Below are positions 1 through 7,117 of a stretch of 7,857 bases of DNA, one piece after another. The translations under genes were made by a program, and so were the position numbers. The notes below the pieces were generated by a model. It was given only the letters and a program-made list of their open reading frames with translations. It was not told the origin of the DNA and did no database searches. This stretch comes from Bacteroidales bacterium (GTDB lineage Bacteria > Bacteroidota > Bacteroidia > Bacteroidales > F082), in assembly GCA_020853175.1 (NCBI GenBank), contig JADYZK010000445.1, forward strand, positions 1 to 7,857. The letters run 5' to 3'. How positions within the stretch are numbered: position 1 is the stretch's first letter; every line of letters begins with the position of its first letter.

Positions 1-954
1 AATAAAGTCAACTACTTCTTTGTTAAATACTTCCGATTTCTCAAACATCATAAAGTGGCCGCTTTTGGGCACCATCACCAATTTGCTGTTGGCGATTTTT
101 GAAGCACCATTTCGGGCAATTTTTTCTGTGAAACCCGGGTTGAGATAGCGGTTGGGGATCAGCATATCTTCTTCTCCAAAAAAGATAAGCGTTGGGACTT
201 TAATTTGATCGAGTTTATCGAGAACGGGCTCGTCCACCATTCCTGCCACAGAGCGTGAAACGGCAAGACAATAGGCATCAAAGTCATCAGCATCGCGCAT
301 GGCGATGCGGTCTTCAATCATAAAATGTGCGTCTTTTGGCAGGCGGTAAAAGTTGCTGGCCAAATTGTTTTCAATGGCCTCCACGGTGGTCAGTCTGACC
401 ATGTTGGGGAACATAACATCTTTGAACCATGTTTTTTGTCCTGGATGGAAGTACTCAAAGCCGGCAGGATCAACCAAGATCAGACGTTTCACCAATTCGG
501 GTTTTGCAAGTGCCAAAACCATCGAAATTTGTCCGCCCATGGAGTGTCCGGCAAGGTTCACCGCCTTCAAATCCAAATGTTCAATCAGTTCGGCTACCAC
601 GTCGGCATAATAAGTCATCAGGCCGCTGTGCGGGTGTTTGGATGATTTGCCATATCCGGGCAAGTCAATGGCAATCACGCGGTAGTGTTGGCTCAGGACA
701 TCAATATTCTTTTTCCAAGCGGGCAAATAACTGCCTAACCCGTGAATCATGATGATGGTTTCATTGCCTTTGCCTTCATCCACATAAGCCAACCGCAGAT
801 GGTTGCTCAGTTCGGCATAATGCACCTTGTGATCGTATTTGAGTTCGCTCATCGTGTGCATTTTGGGCAGATGTTTGTAGGGTGTACAAGCTCCAATAGA
901 GAATGCAATAACCATAATGATGGTTGCTATTTGTAAATTTCTTAGTTTTTTCAT
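1..954 (-). CDS. Lipoprotein alpha/beta-hydrolase, 3' end cut by window edge
   Basis: I translated this frame by hand: 318 codons run open from ATG at 954 to the left edge, so the C-terminus is missing, probably only a few residues. Residues 1-22 form a lipoprotein signal peptide (MKKLRN, then a hydrophobic stretch) with a lipobox I-G-A-C and lipidated Cys23. The rest is a typical alpha/beta-hydrolase. It shows the oxyanion motif HGLG at 71-74, a DLPGYGKS segment near 98-104, the nucleophile elbow GHSMGG with Ser138, the acid Asp263 in EEDMLIP and the base His300 in SGHFMMFE. The triad is complete, so an active esterase, lipase or C-C hydrolase anchored in the envelope is expected; the substrate cannot be read from sequence. 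The residues after Cys23 (TPYKH) lack the acidic surface-export signal, so a periplasm-facing location is more likely. It starts 23 bp after the outer-membrane protein gene and is probably cotranscribed with it. Confidence 0.9.
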   Translation of the reverse strand, partial: MKKLRNLQIATIIMVIAFSIGACTPYKHLPKMHTMSELKYDHKVHYAELSNHLRLAYVDEGKGNETIIMIHGLGSYLPAWKKNIDVLSQHYRVIAIDLPGYGKSSKHPHSGLMTYYADVVAELIEHLDLKAVNLAGHSMGGQISMVLALAKPELVKRLILVDPAGFEYFHPGQKTWFKDVMFPNMVRLTTVEAIENNLASNFYRLPKDAHFMIEDRIAMRDADDFDAYCLAVSRSVAGMVDEPVLDKLDQIKVPTLIFFGEEDMLIPNRYLNPGFTEKIARNGASKIANSKLVMVPKSGHFMMFEKSEVFNKEVVDFI

Positions 955-977
955 CGTGATGTTATTGAAGTTGTGAA

Positions 978-2597
978 TCAGAACAAGAGCCATTTATAAA
1001 CCAAGAAAACGGTATAAGGATTCACCGGACGGACTCCTTGTTGGCCTCCATTGACGGCCGATCCGCGCGAAGCGTCGTTGCTGTCGAAGAAATCGCCAAG
1101 CCAAAGATTGGCCGCGTGCATCTCTATGCTCATAAACGGACCGAAGTTGTAAACCAATGATCCATTGGCTTCTAAGCCCATATAATTGCCGCCTCCATTG
1201 GGTTTCAGCGGACTAAACGCGCCAGCAACGCCTACTTTTCCAATGAGTTTGTGGGGAATGAAACCACGAGAAATGCTGACAGTTCCACCTGCCAAGCCGT
1301 ATCCCATATTGGAAATATCGGAAATCACAGGGGTGAAGCGGTTGACCACATTGGGGTTAGGAAACAACAGATAGCTGCCTGTTCCAATAAAAATACTTGT
1401 AGGCATTCCCCAATAGTTTCCGGTCATTACGCCGGTGTATTTGCCGTCGTCCAAACCATATTTATCGGGCGAAGTAAAGGTGAAATCGGCTGAAAAGTAG
1501 TCGTTGAGTGTTCTTCCGTAACGGTAAGCGGCCCTTACATTGGCGGCAACGCCTGAAATGTCGGCAGCTTTCTCGTAGGTTCCGTTTACGTTTTTACGGG
1601 CTGTGCCCAGGTTGTAATTTACAAAACCGGAGAGTTGAAAAGGGTCGAGCCAGAACTCGGGATTTCTCGAAAAGGTTGCACCTAACCAAACAATGTCGGC
1701 CTTATAATCTTTGGGTAAATCGAAAACATACATCCCGTTGTAGGAGGCGAGCAAGCTCTGCAAGCCTTGACTAAACACCGAAACACCGCCTTGGCCTTTG
1801 CCTCTGTCGCGAACATAGTAGGCCGATGCGCCTACGTTCCACTTCATGTTGAGTTTCCTTTCGTAGAAAAGTTCGGTAAGTGTCACATCATCATCCAGCT
1901 CGGTATTGTTCTCATACAACAGGTAGTAGCCGGCTTTCACCTTTTGGATATCACCATCGTAACGGGCCGAAACGCCCACACCGTCGGTTCCCCAATAGGC
2001 GAGCCGGTATCCGGTAGTGGTCATTCTATCCACCATCGTGCGGTAAGGGTTGTGAGGGGTGTCGTAAAGCCGCTGCAGGCCGAGGTTAATTGCAAAGTTT
2101 TTATATGGAATTAACTCTAATTCGATGTTTTGTGTTTGTAGGTTGACGTTGTCGGCATTGATGGCAGAACCTTTATTGCCACTAATACCATAATTTTGAT
2201 CGCCCCAGGTCCAATCTATTTCAAAGGAGGCCCTTAAGATAGCTTTGCCGTTGAATAGCTTGGGTTGATAGATAAAAAATGGAATGATTCGTTGCTCGAA
2301 GTAGCTGGAAGTCAACGTATCAGAGGTAGTTGAGGAGTTGGCGCCAAACAAACGGCCTACCAGCTGTCCGTTGAAAAGGCTGGCTTGTGGATACACATTG
2401 GTGCGCACACCTTGGTTGATAAAGAAGGCCAAAAATTGGAACTCTTTGTTAGATTTCACCGTGTAAGGCAAGCTTTGGCTGTATAAACCTGCCGCACCGG
2501 TTCCTCGTCCGTCAGGGCTTACGTCTGTTCCTTGTGCCACCATGTAAGTGAATGGATACAAGGCCATTATAAGGAGAAATATAGAAATTTTCTTCAT
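978..2597 (-). CDS. Outer-membrane beta-barrel protein, porin-like
   Basis: This is a 539-residue protein with a cleavable signal peptide at about residues 1-21 (MKKISIF, hydrophobic core, then MVAQ with likely cleavage after Ala21). The mature part is rich in alternating polar/aromatic strands, Gly and Tyr/Phe/Trp, separated by Asp/Asn-Gly-rich turns. It ends in VYKWLLF, a C-terminal strand with terminal Phe as expected for substrates of the BAM assembly machinery. No TonB box, plug domain or OmpA-like peptidoglycan-binding domain is visible, so passive or specific porin-type transport is more likely than TonB-dependent uptake. Length and composition recall the large alginate-export-like porins, but I do not recognise the family with certainty. 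The gene lies just after a strong terminator, which leaves very little room for its own promoter, and 23 bp before a lipoprotein hydrolase gene. Confidence 0.82.
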   Translation of the reverse strand: MKKISIFLLIMALYPFTYMVAQGTDVSPDGRGTGAAGLYSQSLPYTVKSNKEFQFLAFFINQGVRTNVYPQASLFNGQLVGRLFGANSSTTSDTLTSSYFEQRIIPFFIYQPKLFNGKAILRASFEIDWTWGDQNYGISGNKGSAINADNVNLQTQNIELELIPYKNFAINLGLQRLYDTPHNPYRTMVDRMTTTGYRLAYWGTDGVGVSARYDGDIQKVKAGYYLLYENNTELDDDVTLTELFYERKLNMKWNVGASAYYVRDRGKGQGGVSVFSQGLQSLLASYNGMYVFDLPKDYKADIVWLGATFSRNPEFWLDPFQLSGFVNYNLGTARKNVNGTYEKAADISGVAANVRAAYRYGRTLNDYFSADFTFTSPDKYGLDDGKYTGVMTGNYWGMPTSIFIGTGSYLLFPNPNVVNRFTPVISDISNMGYGLAGGTVSISRGFIPHKLIGKVGVAGAFSPLKPNGGGNYMGLEANGSLVYNFGPFMSIEMHAANLWLGDFFDSNDASRGSAVNGGQQGVRPVNPYTVFLVYKWLLF

Positions 2598-2616
2598 AAT
2601 TTTAATGGATTTGGGT

Positions 2617-2659
2617 AAAAAAAAGGCAAAGTGGCTGTATCATCGCCGACTTTGCCTTT
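2617..2659 (-). terminator. Intrinsic terminator after the Ig-like lipoprotein gene
   Basis: Read on the minus strand, AAAGGCAAAGT (2659-2649) pairs perfectly over 11 bp with ACTTTGCCTTT (2632-2622). A further GGC/GCC pairing sits inside after a one-base bulge, with a loop of about 9 nt. The stem runs into an unbroken tract of eight T (2624-2617). On the plus strand the stem is followed by only three T then C, so the element is oriented for minus-strand transcription. It begins about 35 bp after the stop codon of the lipoprotein gene and ends about 19 bp before the start codon of the outer-membrane protein gene. Confidence 0.9.
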
Positions 2660-2693
2660 CAATAAAATTGTTGTACGAAACGCTCGTCAGCGA

Positions 2694-3518
2694 TTAGTTT
2701 ACGCGCACAAATTTCTGAATATTGATGACTCCCAAAGTGCCACCGTTGCTGCTGCCAAATCCGGCTGCTGCGGTAGGAGGTACGTTTTGAGTTCCTGAGG
2801 TTTGAACGACTTCATACCACAAAACTTCAGGGTTCTTTTTTACTTCAAAAATACCTGCTGCTTCGCCAAGGAATGGTAAATCTTGATTGATTTTAACAGT
2901 CCAGATTTCACCAACTGTTGATTTTTCAATTTCATAAGTGCCACTGAAAACCAAGTCAGGAGTGGTCGTAGCGTTACCAATATTATACTGACCTACGAGA
3001 TAAGTCATATCGGTTTTGAAGTTGGCAGTTACTTTGGCAACATTAAAATAAGTCACCAAAAGTGGAGCTACATTGTCGCCTTCTGAAACCCAATTGCCCA
3101 TGATACCAAGGTCTTGCGCAGTGTTTCCTGTTTCAGCTTTGGCCGATGCTTCCATGGCCAAGCCTTCGTTGTCATAAATTGGTTTGGCAGCAACTGGAGC
3201 CACTGTAAACTTTTCAGTTCCTTGTATCACAGAGGTGACGGCCAAATTAACGGTAGCAACAGCTGCACCGGCAGTGTGAGAAACAGTGTAAGTGAAATCA
3301 AGTCCGGGGGCAGTTACTGCAAGGTGGTCAGCGGTGAGTTCGCCTGTAGCATCAGCTTTGGCATACACTGCTTCTGAGAAGGTCACAGCAATAGTTTTGT
3401 TGTCTGATGACAATACTGCTGAGTTGATTTTTGGTGCTTTGTTGTCCTCTTTGCATGATGTCATTCCCATGAAAAGAACCAAAACCATCGCGATTACGGA
3501 AAGTGTTTTTGTTTTCAT
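2694..3518 (-). CDS. Probable surface lipoprotein, Ig-like plus lipocalin-like domains
   Basis: This is a 274-residue lipoprotein. Residues 1-21 are a signal peptide ending M-T-S before lipidated Cys22. The next residues, Lys23-Glu24-Asp25, match the Lys plus two acidic residues pattern of the Bacteroidota lipoprotein surface-export signal, so display on the outer face is inferred. Residues about 28-125 look like a bacterial Ig-like (SbsA/SwmB-type) domain: APKINSAVLSSDNKTIAVTF, then FSEAVY and a series of beta strands. Residues about 138-274 start with IMGNWVSEG and contain FKTDMTYLV and FSGTYEIEKS. This alternation is typical of lipocalin-like lipoproteins (L-G-x-W start, Gly-Thr-Tyr strand). 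No enzymatic residues are evident; a binding or structural role is likely but not established. The start ATG at 3518 is preceded by TTTAAAAAAA. The gene is followed by a strong terminator, which makes it look like a mostly single-gene transcript. Confidence 0.85.
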   Translation of the reverse strand: MKTKTLSVIAMVLVLFMGMTSCKEDNKAPKINSAVLSSDNKTIAVTFSEAVYAKADATGELTADHLAVTAPGLDFTYTVSHTAGAAVATVNLAVTSVIQGTEKFTVAPVAAKPIYDNEGLAMEASAKAETGNTAQDLGIMGNWVSEGDNVAPLLVTYFNVAKVTANFKTDMTYLVGQYNIGNATTTPDLVFSGTYEIEKSTVGEIWTVKINQDLPFLGEAAGIFEVKKNPEVLWYEVVQTSGTQNVPPTAAAGFGSSNGGTLGVINIQKFVRVN

Positions 3519-3554
3519 TTTTTTTAAAGTGTTAAGTGATTAAGTATTTGATGT

Positions 3555-3586
3555 TAAAATTACTAAATAGTTGCATCTAAAGTAAA
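3555..3586 (-). promoter_or_regulatory. Candidate Bacteroidota-type promoter for the lipoprotein gene
   Basis: On the minus strand TAATTTTA (3562-3555) matches TAnnTTTG in all fixed positions except the last. It is preceded, after 20 bp, by TTTA (3586-3583), which matches three of four bases of the -33 TTTG box. Transcription would start roughly 30 bases before the ATG at 3518. The region is AT-rich, so a chance match is quite possible. Nothing else in the 171-bp gap (3519-3689) is convincing. Confidence 0.3.
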
Positions 3587-3689
3587 TTGATGATGTTATT
3601 GTGAGGGTTGACATAATCCATTGCATCTCAATTTGTATGGTATAAAATATTAGTAGTGAATGACATAGAATAAAATATATTGCTATGAC

Positions 3690-4721
3690 CTACATCTTGC
3701 CCCATTTCACCACATTTGCACCCCAAGCGTAACCGATTCCGGCAGCAATCATAGAGATCACCGTTCCTTCTTTGATTTTGCCTTGTTGCGCTGCCTTATG
3801 GATCGAAAGGATTTGGTCAACTTGTCCGAGATGGCCATAGTTTTCGAGGTAAATGGTTTGATCGGGTGTGAGGCCTAACTCTTCTACGAAACCAAAATAC
3901 ATGGAACGTTTGTAATGCAAACTGGCAAGATAGCCCAACGAACTTAAATCCAGCTCTGATTTTTCAAAGGCTTTGTGGATGCAGGTGAGCCAGTTGGTCA
4001 TCGAAACTTCGTTGAGGCGGTCTTTCATGTGTTTTTCATCAAACACCCTTAACGATTTGTAGGCTACATCGGCTACAGCGCAGGTGATAGGTTTTTCTGT
4101 GCCGCCAAATTCAACACCGGCATCGCGCGACATGCTTCCATCGGTGATGATGTGTGTGCCAAGAACGACGTTTTTGCCTAAGTTTTTTTTCAATAGCATG
4201 GCTCCGGCTCCGGCCGAGAGGTTAAACATAAACGAAACGGAGCTGTCGGTGTAGTCAATGAAATCGCCATTGCGGTAGCCACCGGCAATCAAAACGGTAT
4301 GGATGTCGGGGTCGGCAAACATCATATCTTTTGCAATTTTCATGGCGGCCACAGTGGTGCAGCAGCGTTGTTGCAAGTCGAAAGCCCAAGCGTTCACGGC
4401 ACCAATCCGATCTTGGATGTAGATGGCTGTGGTGGTAAGCGGATAGTCTTTCCATTCTTCGCCGATGGAGATGATCAAATCAATGTTTTCTGCCTTGACG
4501 CCGGTGTTTTTTAAACAATCCAATGCGGCTAAGGCACCCATCTCTTGGGTTCCGTCTGCTTTTCCGGCGATTGTTTTTTCTACAATACCCAGCTTTTGCA
4601 CAATGGCTTCTTCGCTCCATTTTCCTTGTGTGGCGGCAGAAATTTCTGCTGCTGTCAAGCGTCCCTCAGGCAAATAAATGCCTGTCCCTACAATCCCGAC
4701 ATTAAAATGTGATGCTGTCAT
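3690..4721 (-). CDS. FabH-like ketosynthase (KAS-A) with Cys-His and Asn-to-His change
   Basis: This 343-residue protein has the thiolase fold of ketoacyl-ACP synthase III. The N-terminus VGIVGTGIYLPE (8-19) and the C-terminal loop and strand IAAGIGYAWGANVVKW (325-340) correspond to KIIGTGSYLP and AFGGGFTWGSALVRF of FabH. The catalytic Cys is Cys120 in FDLQQRCCTT, unusual in following Arg and being followed by a second Cys. The catalytic His is most likely His269 in LHYKRSMY, one residue longer than the FabH WLVPHQAN loop. At the FabH Asn274 position (YGNTS) this protein has His297 in ENYGHLGQ, so the standard Cys-His-Asn triad is changed. Such changes occur in FabH-like enzymes that use acyl-CoA or act in special condensations. 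Acceptor and donor are unknown. It lies 52 bp after the KAS-B gene, without a terminator between them, and is the last gene of the upstream block. Confidence 0.85.
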   Translation of the reverse strand: MTASHFNVGIVGTGIYLPEGRLTAAEISAATQGKWSEEAIVQKLGIVEKTIAGKADGTQEMGALAALDCLKNTGVKAENIDLIISIGEEWKDYPLTTTAIYIQDRIGAVNAWAFDLQQRCCTTVAAMKIAKDMMFADPDIHTVLIAGGYRNGDFIDYTDSSVSFMFNLSAGAGAMLLKKNLGKNVVLGTHIITDGSMSRDAGVEFGGTEKPITCAVADVAYKSLRVFDEKHMKDRLNEVSMTNWLTCIHKAFEKSELDLSSLGYLASLHYKRSMYFGFVEELGLTPDQTIYLENYGHLGQVDQILSIHKAAQQGKIKEGTVISMIAAGIGYAWGANVVKWGKM

Positions 4722-4773
4722 GATGGTATATTCTTGTGCGTTGATTTCTCGAAAGGAGGATTTTTATAAAAAA

Positions 4774-5781
4774 CTAATAGACAAACAAATTGCTTCCTAC
4801 AGCCAAACCGGCACCTGAAGCCATAAACAATACGCGGTCGCCTCTTTTGATCTTACCTTGCTTCACGGCATGGTGAAAGGCCATAGGCACGCATCCCGAA
4901 CCGGTATAGCCGTATTGATCCATCACCGTGGTGGTTTTATCCATCGTCACCTGAAGGCTTTCCATCACTTTTTCAATCACCGAACGGTTGATTTGTGTGA
5001 AAATGAAATGATCCACCTCTTCAATATTCAGCTTGTATTTTTTGAGTAGTTGCTTCACCACAATGGGCCACAGACGCACGTTGCGGTCGCCCGGGAGGGG
5101 TTTCAAACTCAACAATCCTTGTTCGTTTTTGTCCAACAATGCTTTCGTTATCGGGTTGCGCGACCCGCCGGCATAGATGCCGATATAATCGTGTTGGGTG
5201 CCGTCGGTGAGCATTTGACTGCCGATATAGGTGCTTTTGCCGGTATTTTCGCGAGCAAGAATGACTGCTCCTGCGCCGTCAGCGAAAATGGAATAACCAA
5301 AAGCATCGTCTTTTCGCAAAAAGGCAGGCATATTGTAAACGCCCACTACGAGGGCATATTTAAGACTTTCGTCGGTGGCCATTAGGCGTACGGCGTTATC
5401 CAAAGCAATGGTAAAGCTGGCACAGGAAGCGGCTACGTCGAAACTGGAACACCAGTTTTCTTTTTGCTGTAAGCGGCCTTGCACCAAAATGGCAGTGGCC
5501 GGCGTGATGTATTCGGGGGTGTCGGTGCCAACGATCATCAAGTTGAGCGCATCGGCACTGATGCCTGCATCGTTCAGGGCTGCTTTAGCGGCTTGGGTAG
5601 CAAAATCAGCTGTGGTTTCATCCAATCCGCGAAGATGTGCAATGTGTCGGGTATAAATACCCAATTTACTTTCTAACTTTTCGTGATCGAAGTTTAATCC
5701 GGTGAGTTGCATCAGCTCAGCATTGGCAATGGGTGCGCCTGGAGCGTAAACGCCAGTTCCAATGATTTTTATGGGTAGCAT
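4774..5781 (-). CDS. FabH-like ketosynthase (KAS-B) lacking catalytic His and Asn
   Basis: I place the start at ATG 5781, giving 335 residues. The N-terminus MLPIKIIGTGVYAPG then aligns with that of FabH and lies 25 bp after the CoA-transferase gene. An in-frame ATG at 5868 would add 29 unrelated residues and overlap the upstream gene by 62 bp. Features from N to C: GTDTPEYITP (85-94), catalytic Cys120 in FDVAASCASF, GYSIFADGAGAVIL (162-175), and the closing ASGAGLAVGSNLF (321-333). Where FabH has the His of PHQAN, this protein reads FTQIN, so Thr262 replaces His. Where FabH has YGNTS it reads YGYTGSG, so Tyr292 replaces Asn. With only Cys left, ordinary decarboxylative condensation is doubtful. 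It may accept the acyl group or be the non-catalytic partner of KAS-A. The numbering uses the 5781 start. Confidence 0.85.
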   Translation of the reverse strand: MLPIKIIGTGVYAPGAPIANAELMQLTGLNFDHEKLESKLGIYTRHIAHLRGLDETTADFATQAAKAALNDAGISADALNLMIVGTDTPEYITPATAILVQGRLQQKENWCSSFDVAASCASFTIALDNAVRLMATDESLKYALVVGVYNMPAFLRKDDAFGYSIFADGAGAVILARENTGKSTYIGSQMLTDGTQHDYIGIYAGGSRNPITKALLDKNEQGLLSLKPLPGDRNVRLWPIVVKQLLKKYKLNIEEVDHFIFTQINRSVIEKVMESLQVTMDKTTTVMDQYGYTGSGCVPMAFHHAVKQGKIKRGDRVLFMASGAGLAVGSNLFVY

Positions 5782-5806
5782 GGCTTTAGTTTTTATTGAA
5801 TTTGGT

Positions 5807-7117
5807 TTAGAGATATCCCAGTTGTTGGGCCTGTTGGGTGAGTTCTTCCCTAAAGTCGGGATGTGCAATGCCGATAAGGGCTTTGGTGCGTTCGCGCACG
5901 GTGCGTCCTGTCAAGCGTGTGCTTCCCCATTCGGTGACCACAAAATCGGTATGACTGCGGTGAAGCGTTACGGCGCTGCCTTGGGGCAGCATGGGAACGA
6001 TGGTAGAAATTTTCCCGTTGCGGGCTGTTGACCGGCAAGCAATAATGGATTTTCCCATCCCGTCGAGGCCTTCAATGGCACCCACAGCGGTGTCTGCCTG
6101 TCCGCCCGTGCCCGAATATTGTTCAATGCCGATGGTTTCGCTGGCCACTTGTCCGGTAAAATCAATCATGATGCAGGTGTTAATGGAAACCATTTTGCTG
6201 TTTTGCTTCATCACGCAAGGATCGTTAACGTATTTCCCACGTAAGAATTCCACCGCCATATTATTGTCTAACCATTTGTAAAGTTTTTCGCTTCCCATGG
6301 CAAAGGTGCAGATGAACTTCCCTTTATGGAAAGCTTTTTCCGAATTGGTGATGACGCCCTGTTCGTAAAGCTCCATCATACTGTCCACCAGCATTTCGGT
6401 GTGCACCCCGAGGTTTTTTTTGTCTTTCAACGAAAGGGCACAGGCGTTGGGAATTTCGCCGATGCCCAGCTGAAGAGTAGAACCGTCGTCCACCAGTTCG
6501 GCAATGTGTTTGCCAATTTGCATGGCGATTTCGTCCGGTGTCGGCTCCGGAAGGGTAGGAGGTGTTTGGTGGTATTCAACAAAAAAATCCACTGCCGAAA
6601 CATGCACATGGGTGTCGCCAAGGGTGCGCGGCAAGTGTTTGTTGACTTCCAAAACCACGATTTCGGCTTGCTCTAAAATATCTTTTTCGTAAGTGATGCC
6701 CAGCGAAAGCGATACAAAACCTTTTTCGTCGGGTGGTGTGCAAGTGCCAAAAAACAAATGGGGTTTGCGCACCTTTAAACGGTCGTAGGCTGCGCGGTGC
6801 AGCATGTTTGGCACATAAGTAACGGTTCCGGTTTTGGCTTTTAAGGCTTGACGCGATCCCGGAGCATGAAACCAACTGCACAACTCAAAATGGCCCTTCA
6901 TTTCGGGTTTCATATAAAAATCATAAGCTTTGAGGGTGAGCACCGAAAAAACTTTTACGTCCGTAACTTGGTCTTTTACGAGATGAAATTGCGACATACA
7001 ACCTTGAGGCTCCGAAGCGCATTGGGCCACGATGACATCGGTGTCGCTTTTCATTAAATGAACGGCTTCTTCAATGCTGATAAGCTTTTCGTTAAATATT
7101 TGATCGAATGTTTTCAT
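5807..7117 (-). CDS. Acetyl-CoA hydrolase / 4-hydroxybutyrate-type CoA-transferase
   Basis: This 436-residue protein is a full-length member of the acetyl-CoA hydrolase/transferase family (N- and C-terminal domains fused). Known members move CoA between acetyl-CoA or butyryl-CoA and carboxylates such as acetate or 4-hydroxybutyrate. It shows LQLGIGEIPNA (216-225), then GVHTEML with Glu241 at the place of the catalytic Glu that forms the glutamyl-CoA thioester (Glu238 in the clostridial 4-hydroxybutyrate CoA-transferase). It also has the CoA-site signature YSGTGGQADTAVGA and the C-terminal segment SHTDFVVTEWG. All expected motifs are present, so it should be active. The exact acid substrate is not readable, and a CoA hydrolase role cannot be excluded. 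Its start codon overlaps the stop of the symporter gene (ATGA), pointing to translational coupling. A ketosynthase gene follows after 25 bp. Confidence 0.9.
   Translation of the reverse strand: MKTFDQIFNEKLISIEEAVHLMKSDTDVIVAQCASEPQGCMSQFHLVKDQVTDVKVFSVLTLKAYDFYMKPEMKGHFELCSWFHAPGSRQALKAKTGTVTYVPNMLHRAAYDRLKVRKPHLFFGTCTPPDEKGFVSLSLGITYEKDILEQAEIVVLEVNKHLPRTLGDTHVHVSAVDFFVEYHQTPPTLPEPTPDEIAMQIGKHIAELVDDGSTLQLGIGEIPNACALSLKDKKNLGVHTEMLVDSMMELYEQGVITNSEKAFHKGKFICTFAMGSEKLYKWLDNNMAVEFLRGKYVNDPCVMKQNSKMVSINTCIMIDFTGQVASETIGIEQYSGTGGQADTAVGAIEGLDGMGKSIIACRSTARNGKISTIVPMLPQGSAVTLHRSHTDFVVTEWGSTRLTGRTVRERTKALIGIAHPDFREELTQQAQQLGYL

Noticed and set aside
325..936. Several open frames on the plus strand opposite the hydrolase gene
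   Set aside because: They overlap a minus-strand frame with a full alpha/beta-hydrolase motif set. Their translations show no family motifs and look like antisense shadows.
3571..3628. Direct repeat TTGCATCT at 3571-3578 and 3621-3628, exactly 50 bp apart
   Set aside because: Only 8 bp in an AT-rich gap, without dyad symmetry or further copies; chance is a sufficient explanation.
3662..3687. Possible hairpin after the KAS-A stop (CATAG ... CTATG)
   Set aside because: The perfect stem is only 5 bp, the loop is long and AT-rich, and no T-tract follows, so it is not a credible terminator.
4255..4455. 66-codon minus-strand open frame inside KAS-A
   Set aside because: It lies in another frame within the ketosynthase. 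It is rich in His and Arg and has no start context or motif support.
4752..4762. Shine-Dalgarno-like AAAGGAGG on the plus strand
   Set aside because: It is on the opposite strand from all genes and is not followed by a plausible plus-strand coding region.
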